Below are positions 30,871-38,914 of a DNA stretch of 64,000 nt, one piece after another. The notes below the pieces were generated by a model that saw only the letters and a list, made by a program, of their open reading frames with translations, had not been told where the DNA came from and did no database searches. This DNA is from Actinokineospora bangkokensis (GTDB lineage Bacteria; Actinomycetota; Actinomycetes; Mycobacteriales; Pseudonocardiaceae). A program made the translations under genes and the position numbers. Where the stretch lies: the NCBI RefSeq assembly GCF_001940455.1, contig NZ_MKQR01000009.1, positions 406,111 to 470,110 of the forward strand. Reading direction: 5' to 3'. Position 1 is the first letter of the stretch; each line of letters begins with the position of its first letter.

Positions 30871-31611
30871 ATGACTGAACGACGCCGCGCGCTGGTCACC
30901 GGGGGCTCCCGGGGCATCGGTCGCGCCGTGGCGCTCGCCCTGGCCGAGCGGGACCACGACATCGCCTTCTGCTACCGCGCCGAGTCCGACGCCGCCCGGC
31001 GGACCGCCGAGGAGCTGGCCGGGCTGGGCGCCAGGGTGCACCACGCCCCCTGCGACGTGGCCGACGGCGAGGCGGTGGAGACCTTCGTCAAGACCGCCGA
31101 GGCCGAGCTCGGCCCGCTCGACGTGCTGGTGAACTCCGCGGGCATCACCCGCGACAGCGCGCTGGTGATGATGTCGCCCGCCGACTGGTCGTCGGTCATC
31201 GACACCAACCTCACCGGCGTGTTCAACTTCTGCCGCACCGTCTCCTTCGGCTTCATGAAGCGCCGGGCGGGCACCATCGTCAACGTGTCCTCGGTGGCCG
31301 GGGTGTACGGCAACCGCGGTCAGGCCAACTACTCCGCGTCCAAGGCGGGCATCAACGGCATGAGCCGCGCCCTGGCCAAGGAGCTGGCCGGGGCCGGGGT
31401 CCGGGTCAACGTGGTGGCCCCCGGCTACATCGAGACCGACATGACCGAGGAGCTGTCCGACAAGGTCAAGAAGACCGCCATGGCCTCGATCCCGCTGCGC
31501 CGCTTCGGCACCGCGCGGGACGTGGCCGAGGTGGTGGCCTTCCTGGCCTCCGACCGGGCCGGGTACATCACCGGCCAGGTGATCCAGGTCGACGGCGGGA
31601 TCGTGCTGTGA
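30871..31611 (+). CDS. 3-ketoacyl-ACP reductase (FabG/SDR family)
   Basis: A 246-aa short-chain reductase with the cofactor loop TGGSRGIG (residues 10-17), NSAGITRD, catalytic Ser in VNVSSVAG and Y-x3-K in NYSASKAG, and the FabG C-terminal ITGQVIQVDGGIVL. It would reduce 3-ketoacyl-ACP during polyene chain assembly. I chose ATG 30871, with GAGG 8 bases upstream; an in-frame GTG at 30862 overlaps that ribosome site. Its stop overlaps the next start (GTGA), opening a tightly coupled operon. A housekeeping FabG would be expected beside fabI/fabH, which are absent. Confidence 0.9.
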   Translation: MTERRRALVTGGSRGIGRAVALALAERDHDIAFCYRAESDAARRTAEELAGLGARVHHAPCDVADGEAVETFVKTAEAELGPLDVLVNSAGITRDSALVMMSPADWSSVIDTNLTGVFNFCRTVSFGFMKRRAGTIVNVSSVAGVYGNRGQANYSASKAGINGMSRALAKELAGAGVRVNVVAPGYIETDMTEELSDKVKKTAMASIPLRRFGTARDVAEVVAFLASDRAGYITGQVIQVDGGIVL

Positions 31612-32012
31612 CGCGCGCCTTCGCCGCACCGCTGACCGCGGTGGACCACGTCGAGCGGACCGGGCTCGACGCGGTCACCGCGGTCAAGCGGATCACCGCG
31701 GACGACCCCTACCTGGGCGGGCACTACCCGCACCTGACGATCTACCCCGGCGTGTTCAGCGTCGAGACCGTCTACCAGGCCGCGCGCGCCGAGGTGCTGC
31801 GCGACCGGGCGGGCGCGACCGCCACGCTGGTCGCGGTGGACTCGGTGAGCTTCCGCGCCCCGCTGCTGCCCGGCGACACCCTGCGCGCCGAGTGCACGCT
31901 GTCCGAGGTGGAGGACGGGCGGGTCACCGTCCGCGCCACCTGCAAGCGCTCCGACGGCCAGACCGCCGCCAAGGTGCGCATGACCCTCGCCGTGCGGGAG
32001 GACCAGCCGTGA
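31608..32012 (+). CDS. FabZ-like 3-hydroxyacyl-ACP dehydratase, first subunit
   Basis: A 134-aa single-hotdog protein. It has the dehydratase pattern GGHYPHLTIYPGVFSVETVY, with the catalytic His in GHYP (about residue 45) and the acidic partner in the following helix (VETVYQA, about residue 58). It starts at a GTG overlapping the reductase stop and ends in a GTGA overlap with the second hotdog gene. Two adjacent small dehydratases often work as a heterodimer in highly reducing type II PKS systems; that is the likely arrangement here. The product would be a trans double bond after each extension cycle. Confidence 0.82.
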   Translation: MTRAFAAPLTAVDHVERTGLDAVTAVKRITADDPYLGGHYPHLTIYPGVFSVETVYQAARAEVLRDRAGATATLVAVDSVSFRAPLLPGDTLRAECTLSEVEDGRVTVRATCKRSDGQTAAKVRMTLAVREDQP

Positions 32013-32473
32013 TCGAGCACTCCGAGCTCAAGCTGCTCCTGCCGCACCGCCACCCCATCCTCCAGGTCGACCGCGTCCTGGAACTGGTCCCCGGCGAGCG
32101 GGTCGTGGCGGTCAAGGCCGTCACCGGCTCCGAGCCCTGCTTCGCCGACCTCGGCGCGGGCGGCGACCACGGCTACCCCGTGTCGCTGCTGCTGGAGTCG
32201 CTGGGCCAGACGGCCGCGGTGCTCTGGCTGCGCTCCGCCGAGCTGGCTGGCCGCCCCACCGACGGCACCCTGGTCTTCGGCGCCGCGCGCGGCATCGAGG
32301 TGCGCGGCCCCGTGCTCCCCGGCGACGTGCTGCGCCACGTCGTCGAGATGGAGTCGGACAAGGGCGACACCGCGCTGCTGCGCGGCGAAACCTGGGTCGG
32401 TGAGCGGCGCGTGGCCACCGTCGCCTCGATGCACGTGGCCCTGCGCGGCGCCGCCGCGCTCACCCCCGCCTGA
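32009..32473 (+). CDS. FabZ/FabA-like dehydratase, second subunit (atypical active site)
   Basis: A 154-aa hotdog protein beginning with the classic LLPHRHPILQVDRVLEL of FabZ. Where FabZ has GHFPG, this protein reads GAGGDHGYPVSLLLESLGQT. The helix with the acidic residue (LLLESLGQ) remains, but the His context is altered. It may contribute only part of the active site in a heterodimer with the preceding hotdog protein, or have changed substrate geometry. The GTG 32009 start overlaps the previous stop by four bases. It is followed by an 80-bp gap with a strong hairpin before the ACP gene. Confidence 0.75.
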   Translation: MIEHSELKLLLPHRHPILQVDRVLELVPGERVVAVKAVTGSEPCFADLGAGGDHGYPVSLLLESLGQTAAVLWLRSAELAGRPTDGTLVFGAARGIEVRGPVLPGDVLRHVVEMESDKGDTALLRGETWVGERRVATVASMHVALRGAAALTPA

Positions 32474-32506
32474 ACCGGCGGACCCGACCCACCACCCCCG
32501 AAAGAC

Positions 32507-32529
32507 CCCGCCGGGCGACGCCCGGCGGG
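32507..32529 (+). terminator. Intercistronic hairpin between dehydratase and ACP genes
   Basis: CCCGCCGGGC (32507-32516) pairs perfectly with GCCCGGCGGG (32520-32529) across a GAC loop, giving a 10-bp stem of G:C pairs only. It lies inside the operon, 24 bp upstream of the ACP start and leaving its ribosome site (GAGGAGGAAC) free. Because genes on both sides belong to one pathway, it more likely attenuates or stabilises part of the transcript than ends it. It could raise ACP levels relative to the enzymes. Confidence 0.6.
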
Positions 32530-32553
32530 ACAACCCCCGAGGAGGAACCCCCC

Positions 32554-32814
32554 ATGACCACAGCCATCAGCGCCGAGCGCATGCAGGCCCTGCGCGACAT
32601 CGCGGTCGAGGTCCTGGAGATCGAGGACGACGAGATCACCGAGACCAGCCTGTTCGCCGAGGACCACGACGCCGACTCGCTGCGCGCCATCGAGATCCTC
32701 GCCCGCATCGAGAAGCAGTTCAAGGTGGACATCCCGCAGTCGGAGCTGCCGAACATGGTCAACCTGCAGGCGGTGTACGCCGTGGTGGCCCAGTACGCGG
32801 GCTGGCAGGACTGA
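32554..32814 (+). CDS. Acyl carrier protein
   Basis: An 86-aa acidic helical protein with the phosphopantetheine site DADSLRAIEIL (Ser near residue 46). GAGGAGGAAC precedes the ATG. It would carry the growing polyene chain for the ketosynthases encoded just downstream, then present the finished acyl group to the starter C domain of the first NRPS. No acyl-CoA ligase or acyl-AMP ligase is visible in the window, so direct ACP-to-NRPS transfer is the simplest model. Confidence 0.93.
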   Translation: MTTAISAERMQALRDIAVEVLEIEDDEITETSLFAEDHDADSLRAIEILARIEKQFKVDIPQSELPNMVNLQAVYAVVAQYAGWQD

Positions 32815-32815
32815 C

Positions 32816-34024
32816 ATGGGCCGTCGAGTCGTCATCACCGGCCTGGGGCCGGTGTCGAGCATCGGCACCGGCGCGGCCGCGTTCTGCGCGGGCCTGCGCT
32901 CGGGCCGCAGCGGGATCTCCCCGATCACCGCGTTCGACACCACCGGGTTCCCGCACACCAGGGCGGGCGAGGTCACCGACTTCGACCCCAAGGCGCTGCT
33001 GGAGCGGATCTCCCCCCAGGACTGGGGCCGCACCAGCCAGTTCGCCGCCGCGGCGGCCAGGCTGGCCGTCCGCGACGCCGGGATCGACCCGACGGAGCTC
33101 TCCCGCGCCGCGGCGGGGTCCTGCATGGGCACGACGGGTGGTGAGTCCCAGGTCCTGGAGCGGTTGACCGAGGACGCGCTGGGGTCGGGCTTCGGCGGGG
33201 TCGACCGCGCGCTGGCCGCGCAGGTGCCCGGCTCCCGGCTGGCGGTCGCCGTCAACCGGGAGCTGGGGCTCACCGGCGAGGCCCTGACCCTGTCCACCGC
33301 GTGCTCGGCGTCGAACTACGCCGTCGGGCACGCCTACGACCAGATCCACACCGGCGAGGCGGACTACGTCGTCGCGGGCGGCGCCGACTCCGTCGAGCGC
33401 TGGTCGCACGCCGGGTTCTACCGGCTGGGCGCGGTGGCCGAGGAGTTCTGCCGCCCGTTCGACCGCGACCGCACCGGCATCCTCGTCGGCGAGGGCGGCG
33501 CGGCGCTGTTCCTGGAGTCGCTGGACTCCGCGCTGGCCCGGGGCGCCCGGGTCTACGCCGAGGTCCTGGGCTACGGGCTCAACTGCGACGCCCACCACAT
33601 GACCGCGCCGAACAAGGACAGCATCGTGGCCTGCATCAAGCAGGCCCACCGCAACGCGGGCGTCGCGGCGTCCGAGGTCGACTACATCTGCGCGCACGGC
33701 ACCGGCACCCCGGCCAACGACCTGGCCGAGGCGACCGCCGTGCACGAGGCCTTCGACGGCGCCCCGCCGCCGATCAGCTCGGTGAAGTCGATGCTCGGGC
33801 ACACCATGGGCGCGGCCAGCGGGTTCAGCGCGATCGCCACCGTGCTGGGCATCCACGAGTCGTTCCTGCCGCCCACCACCAACTTCACCACCCCCGACCC
33901 GGCGCTGCCCGAGGTCGACCCGGTGCCGAACGCCGCGCGCGAGCAGCCGGTGCGGGTGGCCCAGGTCAACGGCTTCGCCTTCGGCGGCAACAACGCCATC
34001 ACGATCTTCGGACGGTACTCATGA
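32816..34024 (+). CDS. Ketosynthase alpha (active, FabF-like)
   Basis: A 402-aa beta-ketoacyl-ACP synthase with a complete triad: Cys in LSTACSASNYAVG (about residue 164), His in CAHGTGTPANDLAE (about 298) and His in MLGHTMGAASGF (about 334). The C-terminal NGFAFGGNNA is also intact. It starts two bases after the ACP stop. With the next gene, which lacks the Cys, it forms a KS/CLF-type pair as in highly reducing type II PKSs such as the ishigamide system. Its role is repeated decarboxylative condensation with malonyl-ACP. Confidence 0.92.
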   Translation: MGRRVVITGLGPVSSIGTGAAAFCAGLRSGRSGISPITAFDTTGFPHTRAGEVTDFDPKALLERISPQDWGRTSQFAAAAARLAVRDAGIDPTELSRAAAGSCMGTTGGESQVLERLTEDALGSGFGGVDRALAAQVPGSRLAVAVNRELGLTGEALTLSTACSASNYAVGHAYDQIHTGEADYVVAGGADSVERWSHAGFYRLGAVAEEFCRPFDRDRTGILVGEGGAALFLESLDSALARGARVYAEVLGYGLNCDAHHMTAPNKDSIVACIKQAHRNAGVAASEVDYICAHGTGTPANDLAEATAVHEAFDGAPPPISSVKSMLGHTMGAASGFSAIATVLGIHESFLPPTTNFTTPDPALPEVDPVPNAAREQPVRVAQVNGFAFGGNNAITIFGRYS

Positions 34025-35196
34025 CCGCACCAGCCACCGCCACCGAGCGGCCCGGCACCGGTGGACCGGCCGTGCTGGCCATCACCGGCTGGGGCGTGGT
34101 CAGCCCGATCGGCCTGGGCGCGGACGCCTTCGCCGACGGCCTGGCCACCGGCCGCACCGGCACCGCCGACGTCTCCGGGATGTTCGACGAGCCGATGCCG
34201 CGCCCCGACGGGTTCGCCGTCGTCGACTTCGCCGTCAAGGACCACCTGGGCCGCAAGGGCACCTCGTTCTTCGACCGGTCCACCTCGCTGGCCCTGGTCG
34301 CCTGCCAGCAGGCCATCGCCGACGCCGCGCTCGACGTGGCGGAGGTGGGCAGCGAGCGGGTCGGCATCGTCATGGGGACGACCGCGGGCAGCGTGAAGTC
34401 CACCAGCGACTACAGCAGGGCCACGTTCGTCGAGGACAAGCCCTACCTGGTCAACCCGCTGATCTTCCCCAACGCGGTGATGAACGCCGCCGCCGGGCAG
34501 GCCGCCATCCGGTTCAAGATGCGCGGGGTGAACGCCACCGTCGCCGGTGGGCAGGCCGCCGCGCTCTCCGCGCTGCGCTACGCCCGCGGCCAGATCGGGC
34601 TCGGCCGCGCCGACGTGCTGCTGGTCGGCGCCACCGAGGAGTTCTGCCCGCAGACCGCCTGGGGCACCGAGTTCGCCATGCGCGAGCACGGCGGCTCCCT
34701 GGCCGCGGGGGAGGGGGCCGCGGTGTTCGTGGTCGAGGACGCCGAGCGCGTCCGCGCCCAGGGCCGCACCCCCGACGCCGAGGTGCTGGCCGTGGAGGTC
34801 GGCACCCACCTGCCCGCGGACGAGGCCACCCCGGGCAGCGACTTCTCCCCGTCGCTGGCCCGCGTCATCACCCGGGCGCTGGAGCGCGCGGGCGTGCGGC
34901 CCGACGAGGTGTGGGCGGTGTCGTCGGCGGAGAACGGCATGCCGGTGCGCGACGGGTACGAGGACGCCGCCATCACCGCCGCGCTGGGCGGCGCCCCGGA
35001 GCGCATCCGGGTGAAGACCGCCGTCGGCGAGGGCGCCAGCGCCGCCAACGCGCTCCAGGTCGCCGCCGTGCTCGCCCGCCACCGCCGCGACGGCGCGCTC
35101 GACGGCCGCGCGTCGGTCGTCACCACGCGCACGCCCGACGGCGTCGTGGGCGCCGCCGTCCTGAGGGGGTGGCGGGGCCGTGACCGGCAGGGCTGA
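34021..35196 (+). CDS. Chain-length factor-like ketosynthase beta (Cys replaced)
   Basis: A 391-aa ketosynthase-fold protein. At the nucleophile position it reads NATVAGGQAAALSALRY, so Cys is replaced by the Gln characteristic of chain-length factors. The two active-site His motifs are also gone (SSAENGMPVRDG and KTAVGEGASAAN replace them). ATG 34021 overlaps the KS stop by four bases, fitting 1:1 heterodimer production. It probably sets polyene length. It is catalytically dead for condensation but retains the fold. Confidence 0.88.
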   Translation: MTAPATATERPGTGGPAVLAITGWGVVSPIGLGADAFADGLATGRTGTADVSGMFDEPMPRPDGFAVVDFAVKDHLGRKGTSFFDRSTSLALVACQQAIADAALDVAEVGSERVGIVMGTTAGSVKSTSDYSRATFVEDKPYLVNPLIFPNAVMNAAAGQAAIRFKMRGVNATVAGGQAAALSALRYARGQIGLGRADVLLVGATEEFCPQTAWGTEFAMREHGGSLAAGEGAAVFVVEDAERVRAQGRTPDAEVLAVEVGTHLPADEATPGSDFSPSLARVITRALERAGVRPDEVWAVSSAENGMPVRDGYEDAAITAALGGAPERIRVKTAVGEGASAANALQVAAVLARHRRDGALDGRASVVTTRTPDGVVGAAVLRGWRGRDRQG

Positions 35197-36313
35197 GCCG
35201 ACCGCGATCACCGGCGGCGCGCTCGTGTGCTGCCTCGGGGACGCCGACGAGACCTTCACCGCGCTGCTCGACGGGCGCGACGGGCTGGGCCCGCTGCGCC
35301 ACGTCGACCCGGCCGCGGTGGGCGTCGCGCACGGCTACTTCCTGCCCGAGGACGACGAGGAGCAGGGCCGGGTGGGCCGCTGGCTGGCCGCGGTGGTGGC
35401 CGAGGCCGCCGCCCAGGCGGGCCTGGACACCGACCGGCAGCGGGTGGCGGTGCTCGTCGGCACCGGGCTGCGCGAGCTGCGCGGCCTGGAGCGCGCGCAC
35501 GCCGACGGCGCCCCCTTCGCCGCCCCGGACCTGCACTTCGACGCCGCCGTGCGCTCGGTGCTGCCCGGCGCGACCGAGGTCATCACGCTGTCCAACGCCT
35601 GCTCGGCCAGCGGGTTCGCCCTCGGCCTCGGCGTGGACATGCTCGCACTCGACGAGGCCGACGCGGTCGTCGTCGCCGGGTGCGACGGGATGACCGAGTC
35701 CATGCTCGCCGTCATCGGCCGGGTCGCCGTCGAGGCCTCCGACCGGGTGCGGCCCTTCGACGCCGACCGGCGCGGGGTGCTGCTCGGCGAGGGCGCGGTG
35801 GCCGTGGTCGTGCAGCGGCAGGCGGACCTGCCCCCCGGGCGGGCCCCGCTGGCGAAGGTGCTCGGCGTCGGCATGACCTGCGACGCCTTCCACGAGACCG
35901 CGCCGGTGCTGGCGGGCGTGGTCGCCGCGATCCGCGACGCGCACGCCCGCGCCGACCTCGACCCCGAGCAGGTCGACCTGGTCGTCGCGCACGGCACCGG
36001 CACCGCGCTCAACGACCCGACCGAGTCCGCCGCGCTCGTCGAGGTGTTCGGCGCCGACGGGCCCCTGGTCACCGGCATCAAGGGCGCCACGGGCCACACC
36101 TCGGGCAGCGCGGCCCTGATGAGCCTGCTCGTCGCGGTGCGCGCGCTGCGCACCGGGGCCGTCCCACCCGTGGTCGGCCTGCGCACCACCATCCCCGAGG
36201 CGGCGCCGCTGCGCATGGTCATCGGTGACCCGGTGGCCACGACCGGGTCCGTGGCCCAGGTCAACGCCTTCGGCTTCGGGGGAGTCAACGCCGTCACCCT
36301 GGTGGAGGTCTGA
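35180..36313 (+). CDS. Second active ketosynthase
   Basis: A 377-aa KS with the full triad: LSNACSASGFALG (Cys about residue 140), VAHGTGTALNDPTE and GATGHTSGSAAL, and the C-terminal NAFGFGGVNAV. It starts at GTG 35180, 17 bases inside the previous gene. It differs clearly from the KS at 32816 and is shorter at the N-terminus, so it is not a recent duplicate. Clusters for cinnamoyl or polyene acyl chains often have two KS pairs, one perhaps for early and one for late extensions. That division of labour is inference. Confidence 0.88.
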   Translation: MTGRAEPTAITGGALVCCLGDADETFTALLDGRDGLGPLRHVDPAAVGVAHGYFLPEDDEEQGRVGRWLAAVVAEAAAQAGLDTDRQRVAVLVGTGLRELRGLERAHADGAPFAAPDLHFDAAVRSVLPGATEVITLSNACSASGFALGLGVDMLALDEADAVVVAGCDGMTESMLAVIGRVAVEASDRVRPFDADRRGVLLGEGAVAVVVQRQADLPPGRAPLAKVLGVGMTCDAFHETAPVLAGVVAAIRDAHARADLDPEQVDLVVAHGTGTALNDPTESAALVEVFGADGPLVTGIKGATGHTSGSAALMSLLVAVRALRTGAVPPVVGLRTTIPEAAPLRMVIGDPVATTGSVAQVNAFGFGGVNAVTLVEV

Positions 36314-37134
36314 TGCGAGTCGCGATCACCGGCCGGAGCACGCACGTCCCCGGCCTCACCGCCCGGGAGCTGCCCGGTTCCCCGCTGGAACCCGCGGCGA
36401 GCGCCGCCGACGCCCACCTCGTGCTGGGCCGCAAGGGCCTGCTGGCCAAGGAGCCCGCCACCCGGCTCGCGCTGTGCGCGGTGCACGAGGCGTTCGGGCT
36501 GCGCGGCAAGCTCACCGAACCGCTGCCCGGTGCCGCGGGCACCGCCGTGGTGGTGGCGTCCAACCTGGGCAACGCCGCCACGGTGTGCGAGATGGTCGAC
36601 CAGGCCCGCGCGGGCGGCGGGGTCAGCGCGCTGGAGGCGCCCAACGCCTCCAGCAACGTCATCGCCTCGACCATCGCCATCCGCTACGGGTTCACCGGCC
36701 CGAACCTCATGGTGTGCAGCGGCGCGACCGCGGGCATGGACGCGGTGCGCCTGGCCGTGCTCCTGCTGCGCGCGGGCCGCACGCACCGCGTGGTCGTCGT
36801 GGGCGCCGAGCCCGACGACGCGGTCGCCACCGCGCTCGTGCCCGGCCTGCGCGCCGCGGCCGCCTGCGTGGTGCTCGAACCGCACGTGCGCGGCGACGGC
36901 GTGCTCCTGGGCGCCGTGCGCCGCGGCCGCGCCCGCGGCCTGGACCTGCCGGTGGGGCGGACCTACGGCGCCGAGGGCGTCCTGCAGGTCGCCGCCGCGG
37001 CGGCCCTGGCGGTCGACGGCGGCGCCGAGGTCGTCGCCGCCTGCGGCGCCGAGCCGGACGGGCACGCCTACACCACCCTGAGCCCGGTCACCAGCCGCGA
37101 GCTGGCGATCGTCGGCGGAGCCGTGGCCGGATGA
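36313..37134 (+). CDS. Degenerate, short ketosynthase-fold protein
   Basis: A 273-aa protein, about 100 residues shorter than a normal KS. It keeps the N-terminal thiolase-fold strand (RVAITGRSTHVPGL), the ASNVIASTIAIRYGFTGPN dimer segment and the nucleophile elbow as MVCSGATAGMDAVRLA, where the Cys position aligns with Ala. Both catalytic-His segments are missing. The ATG overlaps the stop of the active KS (TGATG), so it is probably the non-catalytic partner of that KS, a second chain-length-factor-like subunit. It reads through without stops and is in a tight operon, so it is not simply a decayed gene. Confidence 0.75.
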   Translation: MRVAITGRSTHVPGLTARELPGSPLEPAASAADAHLVLGRKGLLAKEPATRLALCAVHEAFGLRGKLTEPLPGAAGTAVVVASNLGNAATVCEMVDQARAGGGVSALEAPNASSNVIASTIAIRYGFTGPNLMVCSGATAGMDAVRLAVLLLRAGRTHRVVVVGAEPDDAVATALVPGLRAAAACVVLEPHVRGDGVLLGAVRRGRARGLDLPVGRTYGAEGVLQVAAAAALAVDGGAEVVAACGAEPDGHAYTTLSPVTSRELAIVGGAVAG

Positions 37135-37934
37135 GCACCCCCGACCCGTGGTCGCCGCACCGCGCCGGGGACCACCCGGCGTGGCGGCTCGGCGACCGCG
37201 GGCCGCTGGTGCTCGCCGTGCACGGCATCGAGGACCGCTGGCGCGGCTGGACGCCGCTGGCCCGCCTGCTCGCAGACCGGTTCCGGGTCGTCGCGGTGGA
37301 CCCGCCGTGGCGCTCGGGCAACGACTACACCTGGCGGGCCCGGTGCTCGCCCGGCCAGTGGCTGGCGGACGCCGCCGCGGCGCTGGGCGAGCCGGTGGAC
37401 GTCCTGCTCGCGCACTCCTTCGGCGCCAACGCGGCGCTGGAGGCCCTGGCGGGCGGGCTGCGCCCCGGCCGGGCGGTGCTCATCGCCCCCTCCTACCGAC
37501 CGCTGGAGCACGCCGACGACGACGCGCTGCGCGCGGCGTCCACCGCCGCGCTCGGCGCGACCGTCCGCGACGGCCTGCGCGTGCGGCTGGGCCACCGCCG
37601 CGACCGGGTGGACGCCGAGCTGCTGCGCGGCATGGCCGCGGGCCTCAGCGACCACCTGGTGCCGCTGGCCTTCCCCGTGTTCTACCGCACCTTCACCGAG
37701 TCCGGCCGCCTGGCCCTGTCCGCTGTGGACACCCCGGCGCTGGTGCTCGGCGGCCGCGCGGACCCGGCGCTGGCCGGGTCCCGCGCGACCGGGCTGGCCA
37801 GGGACTTCCCGGCCGCCCGGGTCGTGCTGCGCGAGCACTACGGCCACTTCTGCCACATCGACCAGGCCGCCGAGGTGGCCGCCGACATCACCCCGTTCCT
37901 GTGCACCGACCCCGTGGGAGGACCCACCCGATGA
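37131..37934 (+). CDS. Alpha/beta hydrolase (possible acyl thioesterase)
   Basis: A 267-aa alpha/beta hydrolase with the oxyanion strand LVLAVHGIEDRW, nucleophile elbow LLAHSFGANAAL (A-H-S-F-G, Ser about residue 98), acid region LGGRADPAL and C-terminal His in HYGHFCHIDQA. It starts in a four-base overlap with the degenerate KS. It may be an editing thioesterase that removes stalled chains from the ACP. A hydrolytic tailoring role cannot be excluded. Confidence 0.75.
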   Translation: MSTPDPWSPHRAGDHPAWRLGDRGPLVLAVHGIEDRWRGWTPLARLLADRFRVVAVDPPWRSGNDYTWRARCSPGQWLADAAAALGEPVDVLLAHSFGANAALEALAGGLRPGRAVLIAPSYRPLEHADDDALRAASTAALGATVRDGLRVRLGHRRDRVDAELLRGMAAGLSDHLVPLAFPVFYRTFTESGRLALSAVDTPALVLGGRADPALAGSRATGLARDFPAARVVLREHYGHFCHIDQAAEVAADITPFLCTDPVGGPTR

Positions 37935-38914
37935 CCGCGCTCATCCCCGACCCGACCACCCCCGCGCCCTCCCTGCTCGACGGGCCCGCCGCCGTCCGGG
38001 TCGACCGCCCCCGCTACGAGGGCGCCAACATCCGCACCTGGATCGGGTTCAAGCACTTCATGTACCTGGTCGAGGAGGGCGTGCTCCAGTACTTCCGCGA
38101 GCGCGGCCTCGGCGCCCGCTCGCTCTACCAGGAGCACGGCCTCGGCCTGGAGGTCGTGGAGTTCTCCGCGCAACTGCCGCACCTGCTGGAGGTCGACGAC
38201 GAGGTCGAGGTCGTCGTCGACACCGCGCCGCGGCAGAAGCCGGGGCACGGCCTCGCGCTCGTCGCCCAGCTGTTCCTGCTGCGCGACGGCGAGCGGCACC
38301 TGGCGCTCAAGGGCAAGCTGCGCGTGGCGCTGGTCCGCGAGGAGCACCCGCCCGCCACCGCGCCCGCCCCCGAGGCCGTGCTGCCCTTCGTCGTCGACGG
38401 CGTGGACGGGCTCGCGGACGCGGGCGGCGAGCCGCTGGCCATCGCCCCCGGGCAGTCGGTCGAGGACGTGCTGTCCCCGGCCGGGTCCAACGCCTTCGTC
38501 TGGTCCTGGCAGATCCCCTACTTCTACTGCCACTTCTCCAACCGCCTCCAGAGCTCGGGCTACGTGCGCGCGATGGAGGAGGTCACCGACCGCTTCCTGC
38601 GCGACCGCGGGTTGCAGATCGGCACCATCCTGCGCGAGCGCGCGTGGATCCCCGTGGTCTCCCGGGCGAAGGTGCACATGCTGGCCGACGCCTACATGGA
38701 GGAGGTCGTGCACACCGTCTTCACCGTGCAGGACATGATCAAGGACATCTCCTACACCGCCACCGTGGACCACTACGTCCAGCGCGGCGACCAGCTGGTG
38801 CGCACCGCCACCGGCACGATCATGCACGGCTACGCCTACAGCCGCGGCGAGCGCGCGGGCACCGTCGCCAGCATCGACCCGGCCACCGCCGCGCTGCTGC
38901 TCGGGGAGGCGTGA
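37931..38914 (+). CDS. Double-hotdog thioesterase/dehydratase-like protein
   Basis: A 327-aa protein with two hotdog-like halves. The first (about 25-160) contains NIRTWIGFKHFMYLVEEGVL and VEFSAQLPHLLEVDDEVEV. The second (about 190-320) contains NRLQSSGYVRAMEEVTDRFL and REIWIP-like strands ending VDHYVQRGDQLVRT. Such proteins are often 4-hydroxybenzoyl-CoA thioesterase-like or act as dehydratases. It has four-base overlaps on its 5' side and is next to the isomerase, so it acts on the ACP-bound chain. Whether it hydrolyses, dehydrates or shifts double bonds cannot be read from sequence alone. Confidence 0.65.
   Translation: MTALIPDPTTPAPSLLDGPAAVRVDRPRYEGANIRTWIGFKHFMYLVEEGVLQYFRERGLGARSLYQEHGLGLEVVEFSAQLPHLLEVDDEVEVVVDTAPRQKPGHGLALVAQLFLLRDGERHLALKGKLRVALVREEHPPATAPAPEAVLPFVVDGVDGLADAGGEPLAIAPGQSVEDVLSPAGSNAFVWSWQIPYFYCHFSNRLQSSGYVRAMEEVTDRFLRDRGLQIGTILRERAWIPVVSRAKVHMLADAYMEEVVHTVFTVQDMIKDISYTATVDHYVQRGDQLVRTATGTIMHGYAYSRGERAGTVASIDPATAALLLGEA

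Noticed and set aside
37940..38830. A long Val/Gly/His-rich minus-strand frame over the double-hotdog gene
   Set aside because: No domain, no ribosome site and low-complexity composition; the plus strand has a coupled gene with hotdog patterns.
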